Source: Halopseudomonas litoralis
GTDB taxonomy: Bacteria > Pseudomonadota > Gammaproteobacteria > Pseudomonadales > Pseudomonadaceae
Direction: 5' to 3'
Length of the DNA: 64,000 nucleotides
Assembly (NCBI RefSeq): GCF_900105005.1
Contig: NZ_LT629748.1
Span: 2,294,001-2,358,000, forward strand
Of the stretch, positions 1 to 9,835 are shown piece after piece. A program made the position numbers and the translations under genes. Numbering within the stretch: position 1 is the stretch's first letter; each line of letters starts with the position of its first letter. The notes under the pieces were generated by a model. It searched no databases. It worked only from the letters and a program-made list of their open reading frames with translations, and was not told the DNA's origin.

Positions 1-122
1 CCGACGAACTAGAGGAATACAAACGCATGGGCGCCACCGCTGTCATAGTAAAGCCCTTTGATCCCATGAGTTTGTCGGATCAACTGAGAGAGGTTTGGGA
101 GGCTTGGCATGGACAAGGCTGA
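1..122 (+). CDS. response regulator, C-terminal fragment
   Basis: This is the 3' end of a gene that enters from the left edge, read in the frame starting at base 3. The visible residues contain MGATAVIVKPFDP, the end of a CheY-like receiver domain: the Lys-Pro pair is the conserved beta5 lysine signature, and the helix after it closes the domain. The protein ends about 22 residues after that motif, so no output domain follows the receiver. The stop (120-122) lies inside the next gene, whose ATG is at 109, so the two are probably translationally coupled parts of one two-component/c-di-GMP operon. The upstream portion is not visible. Confidence 0.8.
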   Translation, partial: DELEEYKRMGATAVIVKPFDPMSLSDQLREVWEAWHGQG

Positions 123-1764
123 ACAGCTTCATCAGCGGCTGGCGATACTGGCCAAGGGGTTCCGAGCGCGCCTGGACAACGAACTTCCAGCACTGGATAA
201 GCAGATGCGTGAGCTGCCGGAGTCCTGGCCAGCCGCTGCGGATTCGCTGCAACGCACCCGTGATCAGTTGCATAAACTGGCCGGTGCCGCCGGGACCTTC
301 GGCTACCCGGCGCTCGGCTCGAAGGCCCACGAGCTGGAGTATCAGGTTCGCGATCTGATTGAGCAGCAGCAATGCGACAACGCTGCACGCCAGGCGCTCA
401 TAGAAGGCGTCATTGAACTCGCCCAGCTGAGACACAGCGCAACAACGGAATCGCCGACAGCCCCAGCAGAACCCGCCAGCGAATATGTAGACAGGCCGCG
501 CGTTATATATGTATTCGAGCAAGACGACCAGTTCGCCAAACGCCTGCGTCATACGCTGGAAAGTTTCGGCTACCAAGTGATACTGCACTCCACCCTCGAT
601 GAGCTGCAACAGGTTTTGACCACCGACAAAGCAGACGCGTTAATTTTTGATCTCAGTGGCGGGGCCCAGAGCACCGAGCTGCTGGAGAATCTGCAGCGTC
701 TTCAGGATCAACGACACAAGCCGTTGCCGCTGATTCTGATCAGCGACCGTGAAGATTTCACCTTTCAGCTGAGCGCAGTACGCGCCGGCGCCCAAGGGCT
801 GTTTCCCACACCGGTCGACCTGACAGCACTGGAAAACCAGCTTGAACGTTGTTTCAACAACCTGCATAGCGAGCCGTTTCGGATCCTGCTGGTCGATGAT
901 GACGAAACCCTGGCGCAACGTTATCAAGCGGTACTGAACAGTGCCGCCATGCGTGTAGAGATTGTCAGTGATCCGCGCATATTGCTTGAGCGGATGGACG
1001 CCTTCCTGCCCGACGTTATTCTCATGGATATCAATATGCCGAATTACTCCGGACCCGAGTTGGCGCAGATGATCCGCCTCAACGACAGCTGGCTGCGCGT
1101 GCCGGTGGTGTATCTTTCCGCCGAGACGGATGCGACCCGACAGAAGGATGCGTTGTTCAAAGCCGGGGATGATTTCATTACCAAGCCCATTTCCGACAAT
1201 GCCTTGATCAACGCGGTGTATTCCCGTGCCCAACGCGCGCGGTTGCTCAGCCAGGCGCTCGCCCGTGACAGCCTGACTGGCCTGCTCAAGCATGCCGACA
1301 TCAAGGAGCAGATCGAAATTGAGTTGGAGCGTGCCTGCCGGACGCGCCGCCCGGTAAGCATCGCCATGATCGACATTGATCATTTCAAGTCGGTAAACGA
1401 TCAATATGGCCACGCCGTGGGTGACAATGTGATTCGTGCACTGGCCAATCTACTGCGCCAGCGTCTGCGCAAGATCGACCGACTGGGTCGTTATGGCGGC
1501 GAAGAGTTTGTCGCAGTGTTGCCCGATTGCCACGCCGAGGACGCTAAACGCATCCTCGATGAAATCCGCGTGGCGTTCAACGAGTTGCAGTTCAGCGCCA
1601 GCAATGGCCTGTTCCATTGCAGCTTCAGCGCCGGCGTGAGCGCTTGCCAGGCGCCCTTATGGGAAACCAGCGGACAGCTCGCAAGCGCCGACGCCAGACT
1701 CTACCTGGCGAAATCCCAGGGCCGCAACTGCATAGTATCGACGGCTGATACGACCCAGGTTTGA
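109..1764 (+). CDS. HPt-REC-REC-GGDEF diguanylate cyclase response regulator
   Basis: A 551-residue soluble signalling protein predicted to make cyclic di-GMP. An N-terminal HPt domain has the phospho-accepting His at residue 55 (HKLAGAAGTFGYP). A first receiver domain (about 130-250) keeps an acidic pocket and Asp181 but has FPTP where the conserved Lys should be, so it looks like a pseudo-receiver. A second receiver (about 258-375) is complete: Asp263-265, Asp307, Ser337 and Lys359. The C-terminal GGDEF domain has GGEEF at 463-467 and an RKID inhibitory I-site at 454-457, placed as in PleD. Product inhibition and phosphorylation-controlled activity are inferred. It overlaps the preceding receiver gene by 14 bases, suggesting a shared phosphorelay. 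Confidence 0.93.
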   Translation: MDKAEQLHQRLAILAKGFRARLDNELPALDKQMRELPESWPAAADSLQRTRDQLHKLAGAAGTFGYPALGSKAHELEYQVRDLIEQQQCDNAARQALIEGVIELAQLRHSATTESPTAPAEPASEYVDRPRVIYVFEQDDQFAKRLRHTLESFGYQVILHSTLDELQQVLTTDKADALIFDLSGGAQSTELLENLQRLQDQRHKPLPLILISDREDFTFQLSAVRAGAQGLFPTPVDLTALENQLERCFNNLHSEPFRILLVDDDETLAQRYQAVLNSAAMRVEIVSDPRILLERMDAFLPDVILMDINMPNYSGPELAQMIRLNDSWLRVPVVYLSAETDATRQKDALFKAGDDFITKPISDNALINAVYSRAQRARLLSQALARDSLTGLLKHADIKEQIEIELERACRTRRPVSIAMIDIDHFKSVNDQYGHAVGDNVIRALANLLRQRLRKIDRLGRYGGEEFVAVLPDCHAEDAKRILDEIRVAFNELQFSASNGLFHCSFSAGVSACQAPLWETSGQLASADARLYLAKSQGRNCIVSTADTTQV

Positions 1765-1812
1765 GGGTTGCGCCCTGATTCCACAGCCATGCCAGCGCCA
1801 CACTCCGATTAT

Positions 1813-3336
1813 TTACCTGGGAGCGAGAGATTTCATCAGGCTGCCGTAGGAAATATCGGTATTTTTCGTTCCACTTTGGCTACCGCAGGATATGCCGTCT
1901 CCGATGTACTTTGCAGTGCACTCTGCTACCAGTGCCAGGGCGTCAACATTCAAACTGGCAGATTCCGCCATGGTAATGACGTACTGGTAGTAGGTTGGCG
2001 GGCGACCATATTGATCAAAAGTAGACATCAGCTTTTTTGCAGTAGCCGGGTCTTTATCACCCGTAAGCTGGGCTTGCTCGACATGCATCAGGAACGATGG
2101 ATAAGCCCCGTTCATACCCAGCGCGAGATTCTGCTGCATACTCGCTTTCTGCTGCTGCGCTGCGCGCAACTCATAGAAGGATTGGCGCAGAAAGTTCTGG
2201 TTATTGGTGTGAGGATTGACCGCGGTTCTGATACGCTTTTCAGCGCTGGAGAGATCGCCCTCAGCTACAGCATTCCGAGCCTCGACCACCCGAGTCAATC
2301 CCTGCCAGATGCGTTCTGCTTTCTGACTTTTGGCAATAGCTCGCCAGCTCCTGACTTCCTGTGTAGGCGCGGGTGCGTCTGGGTAATGCACGTCTACGTA
2401 AGCCAACAGATCATCGTAGCGTTTTTCGGCTGAATCATGGTTCTGGTTTAGCCGGTTGACCACCGAGCCAATACCGATGGCTGACCTATCCAGCAAGCTG
2501 CCTATCTTGTCCCCGAAAGGTAGCTCCGCCAGCCCGGGGTCATTAACCATCAGCATCTGATCTATCAACGCGTTACGCTGGCTTTGCTCTGTCTTGTTGC
2601 GCTCTTCCCATGCTGCCATCTTATCCAGCAGAGTGAACATGGCGTCGCCGTTGTAGCCAGCGACGATAAGAATATCCATGCCGAGCTTGTCTGCTTCGAG
2701 TTCCTGGCGGCGCGTCCAACCGGGATTGATAAAACCGTCCGACACCATGAGGGTGGTGAATACGTTTTCTATCAGCTTTTCATCGGAGCCGCGCATGACT
2801 CCACTGTCGCCACTTTTGTAGTTTGCCAGGAGCCCCGCTGCCATTACCGCTTTTTTCTGGACCTGAACGAAGAGGTCCGAACTATTATGGTTGCGGATGG
2901 TATGGGCTAGTTCATGGGCCAGCAGCGCGGCCAACTCGTCGGTGCTGTCGATATCACGCAACACTACGTAGGGTATATATATATTGCCGTCAGGGCTGGC
3001 GCGGGCGCCAAGCGCGGTATCTGCGAACAGATAAGCCTGACCTGGTAGACCGGTAATTCCGGAGGCCTGCTTGAGACGATCCAGTTGTTTATTGATATAG
3101 CGCTCGGCTTCGGGGTGGCTCACCAATCCCAGCCCCAGGCTCTGGTTGCGATAACGATCTTCATCATGCCCAACCGCGAGCAGGCCGGGAGAATAGGTTT
3201 TGTCGACTTGGGCCAGTATCGGCTGATCTGCGGCCAACTGCCCCGGGATCAGATTTCTAACTGACTGCGTTGCGCCACCAACGCACCCCACCAACAGGGT
3301 AGTGGCCACGCAAACTGCGGATAGCTTGAGCTTCAT
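1813..3336 (-). CDS. M48-family metalloprotease lipoprotein
   Basis: A 507-residue protein with a lipoprotein signal (TTLLVGC, lipidated Cys18) and an M48 peptidase core: zinc-binding HELAH at residues 141-145 and the downstream glutamate in ELEADKLGMD. The family includes BepA/LoiP-type periplasmic proteases that act on outer-membrane proteins; that role is inference here. The C-terminal ~200 residues are helical and may be a TPR-like scaffold. A GTG six bases upstream is in frame, but GGAGAG is correctly spaced only for the ATG at 3336. That ATG overlaps the stop of the upstream small gene as ATGA, indicating coupling. It converges with the diguanylate cyclase gene, with a 48-base gap. Confidence 0.85.
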   Translation of the reverse strand: MKLKLSAVCVATTLLVGCVGGATQSVRNLIPGQLAADQPILAQVDKTYSPGLLAVGHDEDRYRNQSLGLGLVSHPEAERYINKQLDRLKQASGITGLPGQAYLFADTALGARASPDGNIYIPYVVLRDIDSTDELAALLAHELAHTIRNHNSSDLFVQVQKKAVMAAGLLANYKSGDSGVMRGSDEKLIENVFTTLMVSDGFINPGWTRRQELEADKLGMDILIVAGYNGDAMFTLLDKMAAWEERNKTEQSQRNALIDQMLMVNDPGLAELPFGDKIGSLLDRSAIGIGSVVNRLNQNHDSAEKRYDDLLAYVDVHYPDAPAPTQEVRSWRAIAKSQKAERIWQGLTRVVEARNAVAEGDLSSAEKRIRTAVNPHTNNQNFLRQSFYELRAAQQQKASMQQNLALGMNGAYPSFLMHVEQAQLTGDKDPATAKKLMSTFDQYGRPPTYYQYVITMAESASLNVDALALVAECTAKYIGDGISCGSQSGTKNTDISYGSLMKSLAPR

Positions 3337-3686
3337 TCGCACTCTCCGTTACCCAGACCGCGCGAGGCAGCTGCTTTAGTGGCGGCTACGGTGTTGTTAC
3401 AGACGCTGCTGAGTTCGTAAACACGATTGGTGCGTACTGTGCGTTTTTTTACCGTATACGCTTGATCACCGATCTTCACAACATAGAAGCCACCGGCCAG
3501 GGAATCGGCAATCTCCAGAGGTAATTGAATAGATGCTGCGTCCCTGCGTTCCACGGGCTGCTTGCCCTGTGCGTCAAACAACTGCACCTGTTGCTGCCGA
3601 AACTCCGTGACGGCGATCGGATCAGCGCTCGCGTACGGCACCACTAACACGGTCAGTAGGGACATTCTGAGGATCGTCTTGCGCAT
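3333..3686 (-). CDS. small exported protein, middle gene of CHASE2/M48 unit
   Basis: A 117-residue protein I do not recognise. It has a Sec-type signal peptide (hydrophobic stretch ending YASA, cleavage near residue 21) and no further membrane segment, so it should be periplasmic. The mature part is short and beta-rich, with basic patches and two cysteines (SVCNN and GECE near the C-terminus) that could form a disulfide. The start at 3686 is preceded by AAGGAGAG at good spacing; the longer upstream reading has no such site. It overlaps the end of the CHASE2 gene by 65 bases in another frame and the M48 gene by ATGA, so all three are likely co-translated. Confidence 0.7.
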   Translation of the reverse strand: MRKTILRMSLLTVLVVPYASADPIAVTEFRQQQVQLFDAQGKQPVERRDAASIQLPLEIADSLAGGFYVVKIGDQAYTVKKRTVRTNRVYELSSVCNNTVAATKAAASRGLGNGECE

Positions 3687-5058
3687 CCTGCTCTCCTTTA
3701 TATAGCTTGCAAAAACAACTATGAATGAGCGTCGGCCACCGACACAGGCGCTCAATCAGATTTAGCCGCTCTATAACGACACCAATACCGATAATTTCCA
3801 GAAAACCAGCCCAGGTTGCGACTGGCAGATCCAATACAAAAAATTGAATTACGCAGGCAACTATTACGATGATGAGAACAGATGTTTTTATCGCACCTGC
3901 AAACCACCGCTCCGCTGGATGATGTTCCCGGGAATTGTCAGCCAATGGAGTACCGGCTGAGGCAACCTCACCGGGGGCGTTCAGTTTCCAGTAACAGACA
4001 AGGGCCGAAATCGACAGGAGCACGAAGGCTTGAAAGATGAGCAGCGTGTGAGACCCAAGAATGGGCAGCGTTCGGCTGGGCACACTTGCTTTGAAGTTGC
4101 TGCCCCAGGTCAGCAGATTATCTATCGCCATGGCGTGGTAATAGACACCTGGCAGTATCGATCGAGTGGGCGTGAACACCATGTCCTGAATACCAGAAAG
4201 GCTGGCTCCGTAGATGATCACACGGTCCTTCAGGTGCTCATCCAGCTCGCGCAGAGCCTCATCTTCTGTTTCGGCCACCGGGTTCAGCAAGTCACGGACG
4301 AATACAGTGGTAGCGTAAGGGATCGGTGTCTCGACACCTTCGAAGCCCTGCAACAGGCCACCCAGAATGCTGCCTTGCGCTTCATCCTCGGACTGCATCC
4401 AGGCTTGATTAAGCGGGTTGTCGGCGGTGCCCCAGAAGATATCCAGCGCACCCCGATGAGCAGCGCTTATTCCGAATTGGTCCTCGGCAATGGCAAACGC
4501 TGCTGAGCGCATTCCGCGAAATTCCTGCGGATATGAGCGTGCGATGAAATCTGTTGGATCCATCACCACAGAGGCGGATACGGGAGTAACCAGCCCCACC
4601 AGTTCCGGCCATCGGGCTTCAAGCCACCCCTCATCGGGAACGGACAGATAGACCGGGACCTGTGTCTCTCGGTAACTCTCCAGGACGTTGACGAGGTAAT
4701 CCCCGCCTGGCTTGTTCTGGTTCATCCAGTAAAAATCGATGAATACCGCGCGCGGCTGATGAACGAGAAGATCATCCAGAATCGATGCATGGAAGGAGTA
4801 CGGGGCTGGCCACTGCCCTTGCAGCACGGCATCAACCACTTCATCGGTCAGCAAAAGAACGGCGACGTCTTGCTGCCGATCAGTGGGATAAATCCAACTA
4901 CCGGCGCGACTGTTGAACAAATCCTGAGTGTATTTGTCGAGACGCTCGCTGATTCCCAACGGGGAGAACGCGAGAAAAAACCACATCACGGCGGCAAGGA
5001 GAACGGTATAGAACAGATATTTGAAGAGGCCGGAAGTGCCAGCCGAATCCTTTCGCAA
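3622..5058 (-). CDS. CHASE2-domain membrane protein without an output domain
   Basis: A 478-residue inner-membrane protein. One N-terminal transmembrane helix is followed by a CHASE2-type extracytoplasmic sensor region of about 300 residues (for example RAVFIDFYW and DRVIIYGASLSGIQDMV with the following TPTRSILPGVYYHA). Three more transmembrane segments follow, then a short cytoplasmic tail. CHASE2 normally feeds a kinase, cyclase or GGDEF domain; none is present. The start appears to be TTG at 5058, supported by AAGGAAAG seven bases upstream; no ATG is near. It is first in the unit with the small exported protein and the M48 lipoprotein, so sensing may be linked to envelope proteolysis (inference). 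Confidence 0.8.
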   Translation of the reverse strand: MRKDSAGTSGLFKYLFYTVLLAAVMWFFLAFSPLGISERLDKYTQDLFNSRAGSWIYPTDRQQDVAVLLLTDEVVDAVLQGQWPAPYSFHASILDDLLVHQPRAVFIDFYWMNQNKPGGDYLVNVLESYRETQVPVYLSVPDEGWLEARWPELVGLVTPVSASVVMDPTDFIARSYPQEFRGMRSAAFAIAEDQFGISAAHRGALDIFWGTADNPLNQAWMQSEDEAQGSILGGLLQGFEGVETPIPYATTVFVRDLLNPVAETEDEALRELDEHLKDRVIIYGASLSGIQDMVFTPTRSILPGVYYHAMAIDNLLTWGSNFKASVPSRTLPILGSHTLLIFQAFVLLSISALVCYWKLNAPGEVASAGTPLADNSREHHPAERWFAGAIKTSVLIIVIVACVIQFFVLDLPVATWAGFLEIIGIGVVIERLNLIERLCRWPTLIHSCFCKLYKGEQDAQDDPQNVPTDRVSGAVRER

Positions 5059-5255
5059 ACCGTCTTTCCTTGAATGTGCGCTGAGTAAGGCAGGTAGTGT
5101 CAGGGCAAAGTATAGCCTTTCAGAATCAAAAGGCCATCAAACATTCAATTTTCATCCCTTTCAGCGTCGAGCCATTAAACCGTTATCCTGAAAGCTTACC
5201 CTGCGCGTTCCTCCGGAAATACCCGCCAATATCGCCCCAGCCGCCGCAAAACCGT

Positions 5256-5678
5256 TCAATAACGCCAACCCAACCGATGGAACACAAACCCCATCAACCA
5301 CACCGGCCCGATCAGCAGGAACTGCACATCCTGAAAGAACGAGGGCTTTTTGCCTTCGACATAATGGCCGATGAACTGTCCTATCCAGGCCAGTACGAAG
5401 ATGGCAACGCAGGGCCAGAATACCTGCGGCATGATGCTCAGAATCCATAGCATGATCAGGCTTTGCAACAACATGACCGACGCCAGCCGCCAGGACAGCA
5501 TCAGATAGAACCCCAGCGCCAGCCCGACCACCACAAAGGCGACCACCGGGTGAATGGCCCAGAACACACCCAGCACGCTGAAGGTGATCAGGGGTACACA
5601 GATCCAGTGCAGCAACTTGTTTACTGGATTGCGGTGACTTTCACCGTACTCATCAAACCATTGATCAACTGGTTTCAT
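5256..5678 (-). CDS. Mpo1-like (DUF962) membrane protein
   Basis: A 140-residue protein with about four hydrophobic helices and the DUF962/YGL010w signature: an N-terminal WFDEYGESHRNPVNKLLHW segment and a second conserved stretch around WIGQFIGHYVEGKKPSFF. The yeast member Mpo1 is a 2-hydroxy fatty acid dioxygenase using His-coordinated iron; the conserved His residues are visible, but the substrate in bacteria is not established. I chose the ATG at 5678 because GGAG lies about nine bases upstream; an ATG five codons earlier has a weaker site. It stands alone, divergent from thiD. Confidence 0.8.
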   Translation of the reverse strand: MKPVDQWFDEYGESHRNPVNKLLHWICVPLITFSVLGVFWAIHPVVAFVVVGLALGFYLMLSWRLASVMLLQSLIMLWILSIMPQVFWPCVAIFVLAWIGQFIGHYVEGKKPSFFQDVQFLLIGPVWLMGFVFHRLGWRY

Positions 5679-5775
5679 CTCGGTCTTCTCCATTGCTCTT
5701 GTTGTTATGTCCATAACAGGCTTCGGCAACGCCGATGCCATACCGATACCCGCTCGCTGATGGTAAGCTTAGCGC

Positions 5776-6576
5776 ATGAATACGCCTACTCCTTTTCGCC
5801 CCGTTGTACTCTGTCTGTCCGGCCATGACCCCAGTGGTGGGGCCGGCCTGCAGGCTGATATCGAAGCACTGATCGCCCAGGGCTGCCATGCTGCACCGGC
5901 CGTCACTGCGCTGACTGTGCAGAACACCGTTGATGTTCTCGACTTCCGTGTGCTCGACCGCGAGTGGGTATTGGCCCAGGCCAATGCTGTACTCAACGAC
6001 ATGCCGGTGTCAGCGGTCAAGCTCGGCATGCTGGGTAATCTCGACATGGTCGATACCGTGGTCGAGATCATGCAGGCCCATCCGCATCTACCGCTGGTCT
6101 GCGATCCGGTATTGCGCGCCGGTGGCGGTGGCTCACTCGGCAAGGATGAGGTGGGTTACGCCATGCGCGAGAAGCTGCTGCCGATCGCCCGCATCGTCAC
6201 GCCGAACCTGCCCGAAGCACGCATTCTCGCCGAGTTGCCCAACGGCAGCGCTGACGAATGCGCCGACAAGCTGCTTGAACGCTGCCAGAACCTGCTGATC
6301 ACCGGCGGCCATGGTGACGAGCAGGACATCCACAACCGTCTCTATTGCCGTGACGGCAGCCAGCATACCTTCACCTGTGCACGCCTGCCGGGCAGTTATC
6401 ACGGGTCCGGTTGCACCCTGGCCAGCACTCTGGCCGGACGGCTGGCCCTCGGCGAGGAACTGGTCAGCGCCGTCAAGACTGCTCTGGATTACACCTGGCG
6501 CACCCTGCGTGACGCCGAGCAACCCGGCCACGGCCAGTATGTACCGCGCCGCCTGCCGCTGGATTTCTGCCAGTGA
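5776..6576 (+). CDS. thiD: hydroxymethylpyrimidine/phosphomethylpyrimidine kinase
   Basis: A 266-residue ribokinase-fold enzyme that phosphorylates HMP to HMP-P and then HMP-PP for thiamin synthesis. The N-terminus [20 protein letters not shown] is the ThiD signature, [12 protein letters not shown] lies mid-protein, and [12 protein letters not shown] near the C-terminus is the anion-hole/catalytic motif. Length is normal. Its stop overlaps the thiE start (GTGA, 6573-6576), so pyrimidine activation and thiazole coupling are made together. No TPP riboswitch is recognisable in the 97 bases upstream. Confidence 0.95.
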   Translation: MNTPTPFRPVVLCLSGHDPSGGAGLQADIEALIAQGCHAAPAVTALTVQNTVDVLDFRVLDREWVLAQANAVLNDMPVSAVKLGMLGNLDMVDTVVEIMQAHPHLPLVCDPVLRAGGGGSLGKDEVGYAMREKLLPIARIVTPNLPEARILAELPNGSADECADKLLERCQNLLITGGHGDEQDIHNRLYCRDGSQHTFTCARLPGSYHGSGCTLASTLAGRLALGEELVSAVKTALDYTWRTLRDAEQPGHGQYVPRRLPLDFCQ

Positions 6577-7196
6577 GTCTGCGCGGCCTGTATGCCATTA
6601 CCGACAGCGCATTGTTAGCCGATGGCAAGCTGCTGCCCTATGTCGAGGCCGCTCTGGCGGGCGGTGCGCGCCTGGTGCAGTACCGTGACAAGAGCGCCGA
6701 CCCCGAGCGCCGCCTGGAAGAAGCCGGCCAGCTGAGAACCCTGTGCGAGCAGTATGCCGCCCAGCTGCTGATCAATGACGATCTGGAATTGGCCAGCCGC
6801 TTGAACGTTGGCGTACATCTGGGTCGCGATGACGGCAGCCTGCGTGAGGCGCGTCAGCAACTCGGCCCGCATGCACTGGTTGGCGCTACCTGCCACGCCA
6901 GCCTGGACTATGCCGAACAGGCGGTTGTCGCCGGGGCCAGCTATATTGCCTTTGGTCGTTTCTTCCAGTCCGCCACCAAGCCCGGCGCACCAACAGCGAG
7001 CACCAGCCTGCTCCAGGAGGCCCGCTCGCGCTTTGCTGTACCCGTGGTTGCCATCGGCGGTATCACGCTGGATAACGCACAACCACTCTATGATGCAGGC
7101 GCCGACCTGCTTGCCGTCGTGCACGGACTGTTTGGCGTCGAATCCGCCACCGCCGTCCGCCGCCGCGCACTTGATTTCACCGCTTTGACACCTTGA
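6573..7196 (+). CDS. thiE: thiamine-phosphate synthase
   Basis: A 207-residue TIM-barrel enzyme joining HMP-PP and thiazole phosphate to give thiamin phosphate. Recognisable segments are GLYAITDS at the N-terminus, [27 protein letters not shown] and the phosphate-binding VPVVAIGGI. It uses a GTG start overlapping the thiD stop. hemL begins 12 bases downstream, so the three genes probably form one transcript linking two cofactor pathways. Confidence 0.95.
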   Translation: MSLRGLYAITDSALLADGKLLPYVEAALAGGARLVQYRDKSADPERRLEEAGQLRTLCEQYAAQLLINDDLELASRLNVGVHLGRDDGSLREARQQLGPHALVGATCHASLDYAEQAVVAGASYIAFGRFFQSATKPGAPTASTSLLQEARSRFAVPVVAIGGITLDNAQPLYDAGADLLAVVHGLFGVESATAVRRRALDFTALTP

Positions 7197-7207
7197 GAGA
7201 ACTGCCC

Positions 7208-8488
<1,281 letters not shown>

Positions 8489-8497
8489 TCAAGGGGT

Positions 8498-8526
8498 CAG
8501 CCAACCGCTGTCATGGCGGTTGGCTG
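8498..8526 (+). terminator. hairpin downstream of hemL
   Basis: A perfect 11-base-pair stem (CAGCCAACCGC paired with GCGGTTGGCTG, 7-base loop) starts ten bases after the hemL stop. There is no T-run, so it may be a Rho-assisted terminator or 3' stabilising structure rather than a classic intrinsic terminator. Confidence 0.55.
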
Positions 8527-8588
8527 GCGCGCGGATCAGGCGCACAATAGCAACACCCCCTCCTCCAGGATCAAACGGCCCGCCAATA

Positions 8589-9173
8589 ATGAACAGCTCT
8601 CTTGTCAGGTTCTTCAGCGCTTTCACCCTGTGCACACTGAGCATCGGCACTCCCGTCGCATCTGCCCAGTCCCTTGCACCGCTGGTGGTCAGCACCGAAG
8701 AGCGCTGCGCTTTCAATCGCGTCGATGATGAGAGCCTGCCGCTGGCACTGGAAAACTGCACAGCCGCTGCCGAGTCCGGTGACATGCAGGCGCAATTTGA
8801 AATGGGTGAGCTGTATTACCATGGCGAACGCACCGAGCGGGATCTGCAGCAGGCGCTCAAATGGTATGAACAGGCGTCGGTTCAGGGTCATCCGGATGCA
8901 CAATACCGCCTTGGACTTATGCACATTGAAGGTGAAGGCGTTGAACGCAACCTGCCGCAGGCCTACATCATCCTGAAGATGGCGGCAGTCAATGGTCAGG
9001 ATGCAGCAATGGATGCCACCGACAGACTGACCGAACAGATGTCAGACGAAGAAGTCGCCGCCGCGACTCAGGTGCTGGGCACACTGTTCCGCAATTATCT
9101 GCGGCATATACGTGACGAGCAGTTGCGGCAGCTGCAGGGCGGTGCTGACGAGGCTGAACCGGCCGCTCAGTAA
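8589..9173 (+). CDS. exported Sel1-repeat protein
   Basis: A 194-residue protein with an N-terminal signal peptide (hydrophobic core FFSAFTLCTLSIG, probable cleavage after ASA) and two or three Sel1-like repeats: GDMQAQFEMGELYYHGE, GHPDAQYRLGLMHIEGEG and the following AYIILKMAAVNG unit. Sel1 repeats are TPR-like protein-interaction solenoids; no enzymatic motif is present. The ATG at 8589 is chosen because it gives a clean signal peptide; its ribosome site is weak. It is monocistronic and convergent with the DUF1820 gene, with a REP pair in between. Confidence 0.8.
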   Translation: MNSSLVRFFSAFTLCTLSIGTPVASAQSLAPLVVSTEERCAFNRVDDESLPLALENCTAAAESGDMQAQFEMGELYYHGERTERDLQQALKWYEQASVQGHPDAQYRLGLMHIEGEGVERNLPQAYIILKMAAVNGQDAAMDATDRLTEQMSDEEVAAATQVLGTLFRNYLRHIRDEQLRQLQGGADEAEPAAQ

Positions 9174-9209
9174 TAGTCGACCAGTCCGAACGCCAGATTT
9201 GTGGGAGCT

Positions 9210-9276
9210 TGTGGGAACGGCCTTGGCCGCGTGGGTTTCAGGCAGGCCTCTTCGTGGCCAGGGCCACTCCCACAAA
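9210..9276. repeat. Pseudomonas-type REP pair
   Basis: Two diverged copies of the REP unit lie head to head: TGTGGGAACGGCCTTGGCCG on the plus strand, and its relative reading TGTGGGAGTGGCCCTGGCCA on the minus strand ending at 9276, with a short spacer. A partial extra copy of the leading TTGTGGGAGC lies at its left edge. The pair sits between two convergent genes and could terminate transcription from both sides. REP doublets of this kind are mobilised by RAYT transposases in Pseudomonas. Confidence 0.75.
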
Positions 9277-9303
9277 AAAGCCGTCTTCGAGCGCCGACCA
9301 GGA

Positions 9304-9651
9304 TCAGTTGTTACCCGGTCCCTGACCCGGCCCCGGCTGCATCGGAAATGACATGACGTTGCCGCCTGCTTTGGCTTCGCTGATCTTGGCCTGACCAACA
9401 CGCTCGACTTCATCGATACGCACTATGGCATGGGCTGGAATGAAGCTGCGGTTGACGCCTTCGAACTGACTCTTGAGTTTTTCCTCGCCCGGATCGACCA
9501 GCATCTGCGAGCGTTCGCCGAACACCAATTCTTCGATTTCCAGAAAGCCCCACAGCTCGCTCTGAAAAATCTGACGGGCGTACAGCTCGTAAACCTGACC
9601 TTGATTGAGAAAAATCACCCGAAAGATGGGCTGTTGCTTATCTTTGCTCAT
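9304..9651 (-). CDS. DUF1820 family protein
   Basis: A 115-residue soluble protein of the DUF1820 family (segments [19 protein letters not shown] and [13 protein letters not shown]), found next to miaB in many pseudomonads; function unknown. The C-terminus is Pro/Gly/Gln-rich and probably disordered. An in-frame GTG three codons upstream (9660) is possible; the ATG at 9651 is preferred. It is divergent from miaB, with a 184-base spacer. Confidence 0.8.
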   Translation of the reverse strand: MSKDKQQPIFRVIFLNQGQVYELYARQIFQSELWGFLEIEELVFGERSQMLVDPGEEKLKSQFEGVNRSFIPAHAIVRIDEVERVGQAKISEAKAGGNVMSFPMQPGPGQGPGNN

Positions 9652-9793
9652 TGAACTCACACATCGTACAACATGGATAGGACCGCTGGCCTCAGCCGTC
9701 CGGTCAAAGGGCGCGGATCATATCACATTTAACCTCATCAACTATGGTGCGCAGCCCGTCGCCGCAGGCATAACATCGCCCCGGCCTTCCGTG

Positions 9794-9799
9794 TATAAT
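9794..9799 (+). promoter_or_regulatory. putative -10 element for miaB
   Basis: A perfect TATAAT lies 36 bases before the miaB ATG. The matching -35 region (TAACAT, 17-base spacing) is poor, so this is a tentative sigma-70 promoter. Confidence 0.4.
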
Positions 9800-9835
9800 C
9801 GCCGTTTTTCTCCACGAGTCCCTTCCGCGAATCCC

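Noticed and set aside
5679..5775. TPP riboswitch upstream of thiD
   Set aside because: The 97-base spacer lacks the conserved CUGAGA and related THI-box blocks.
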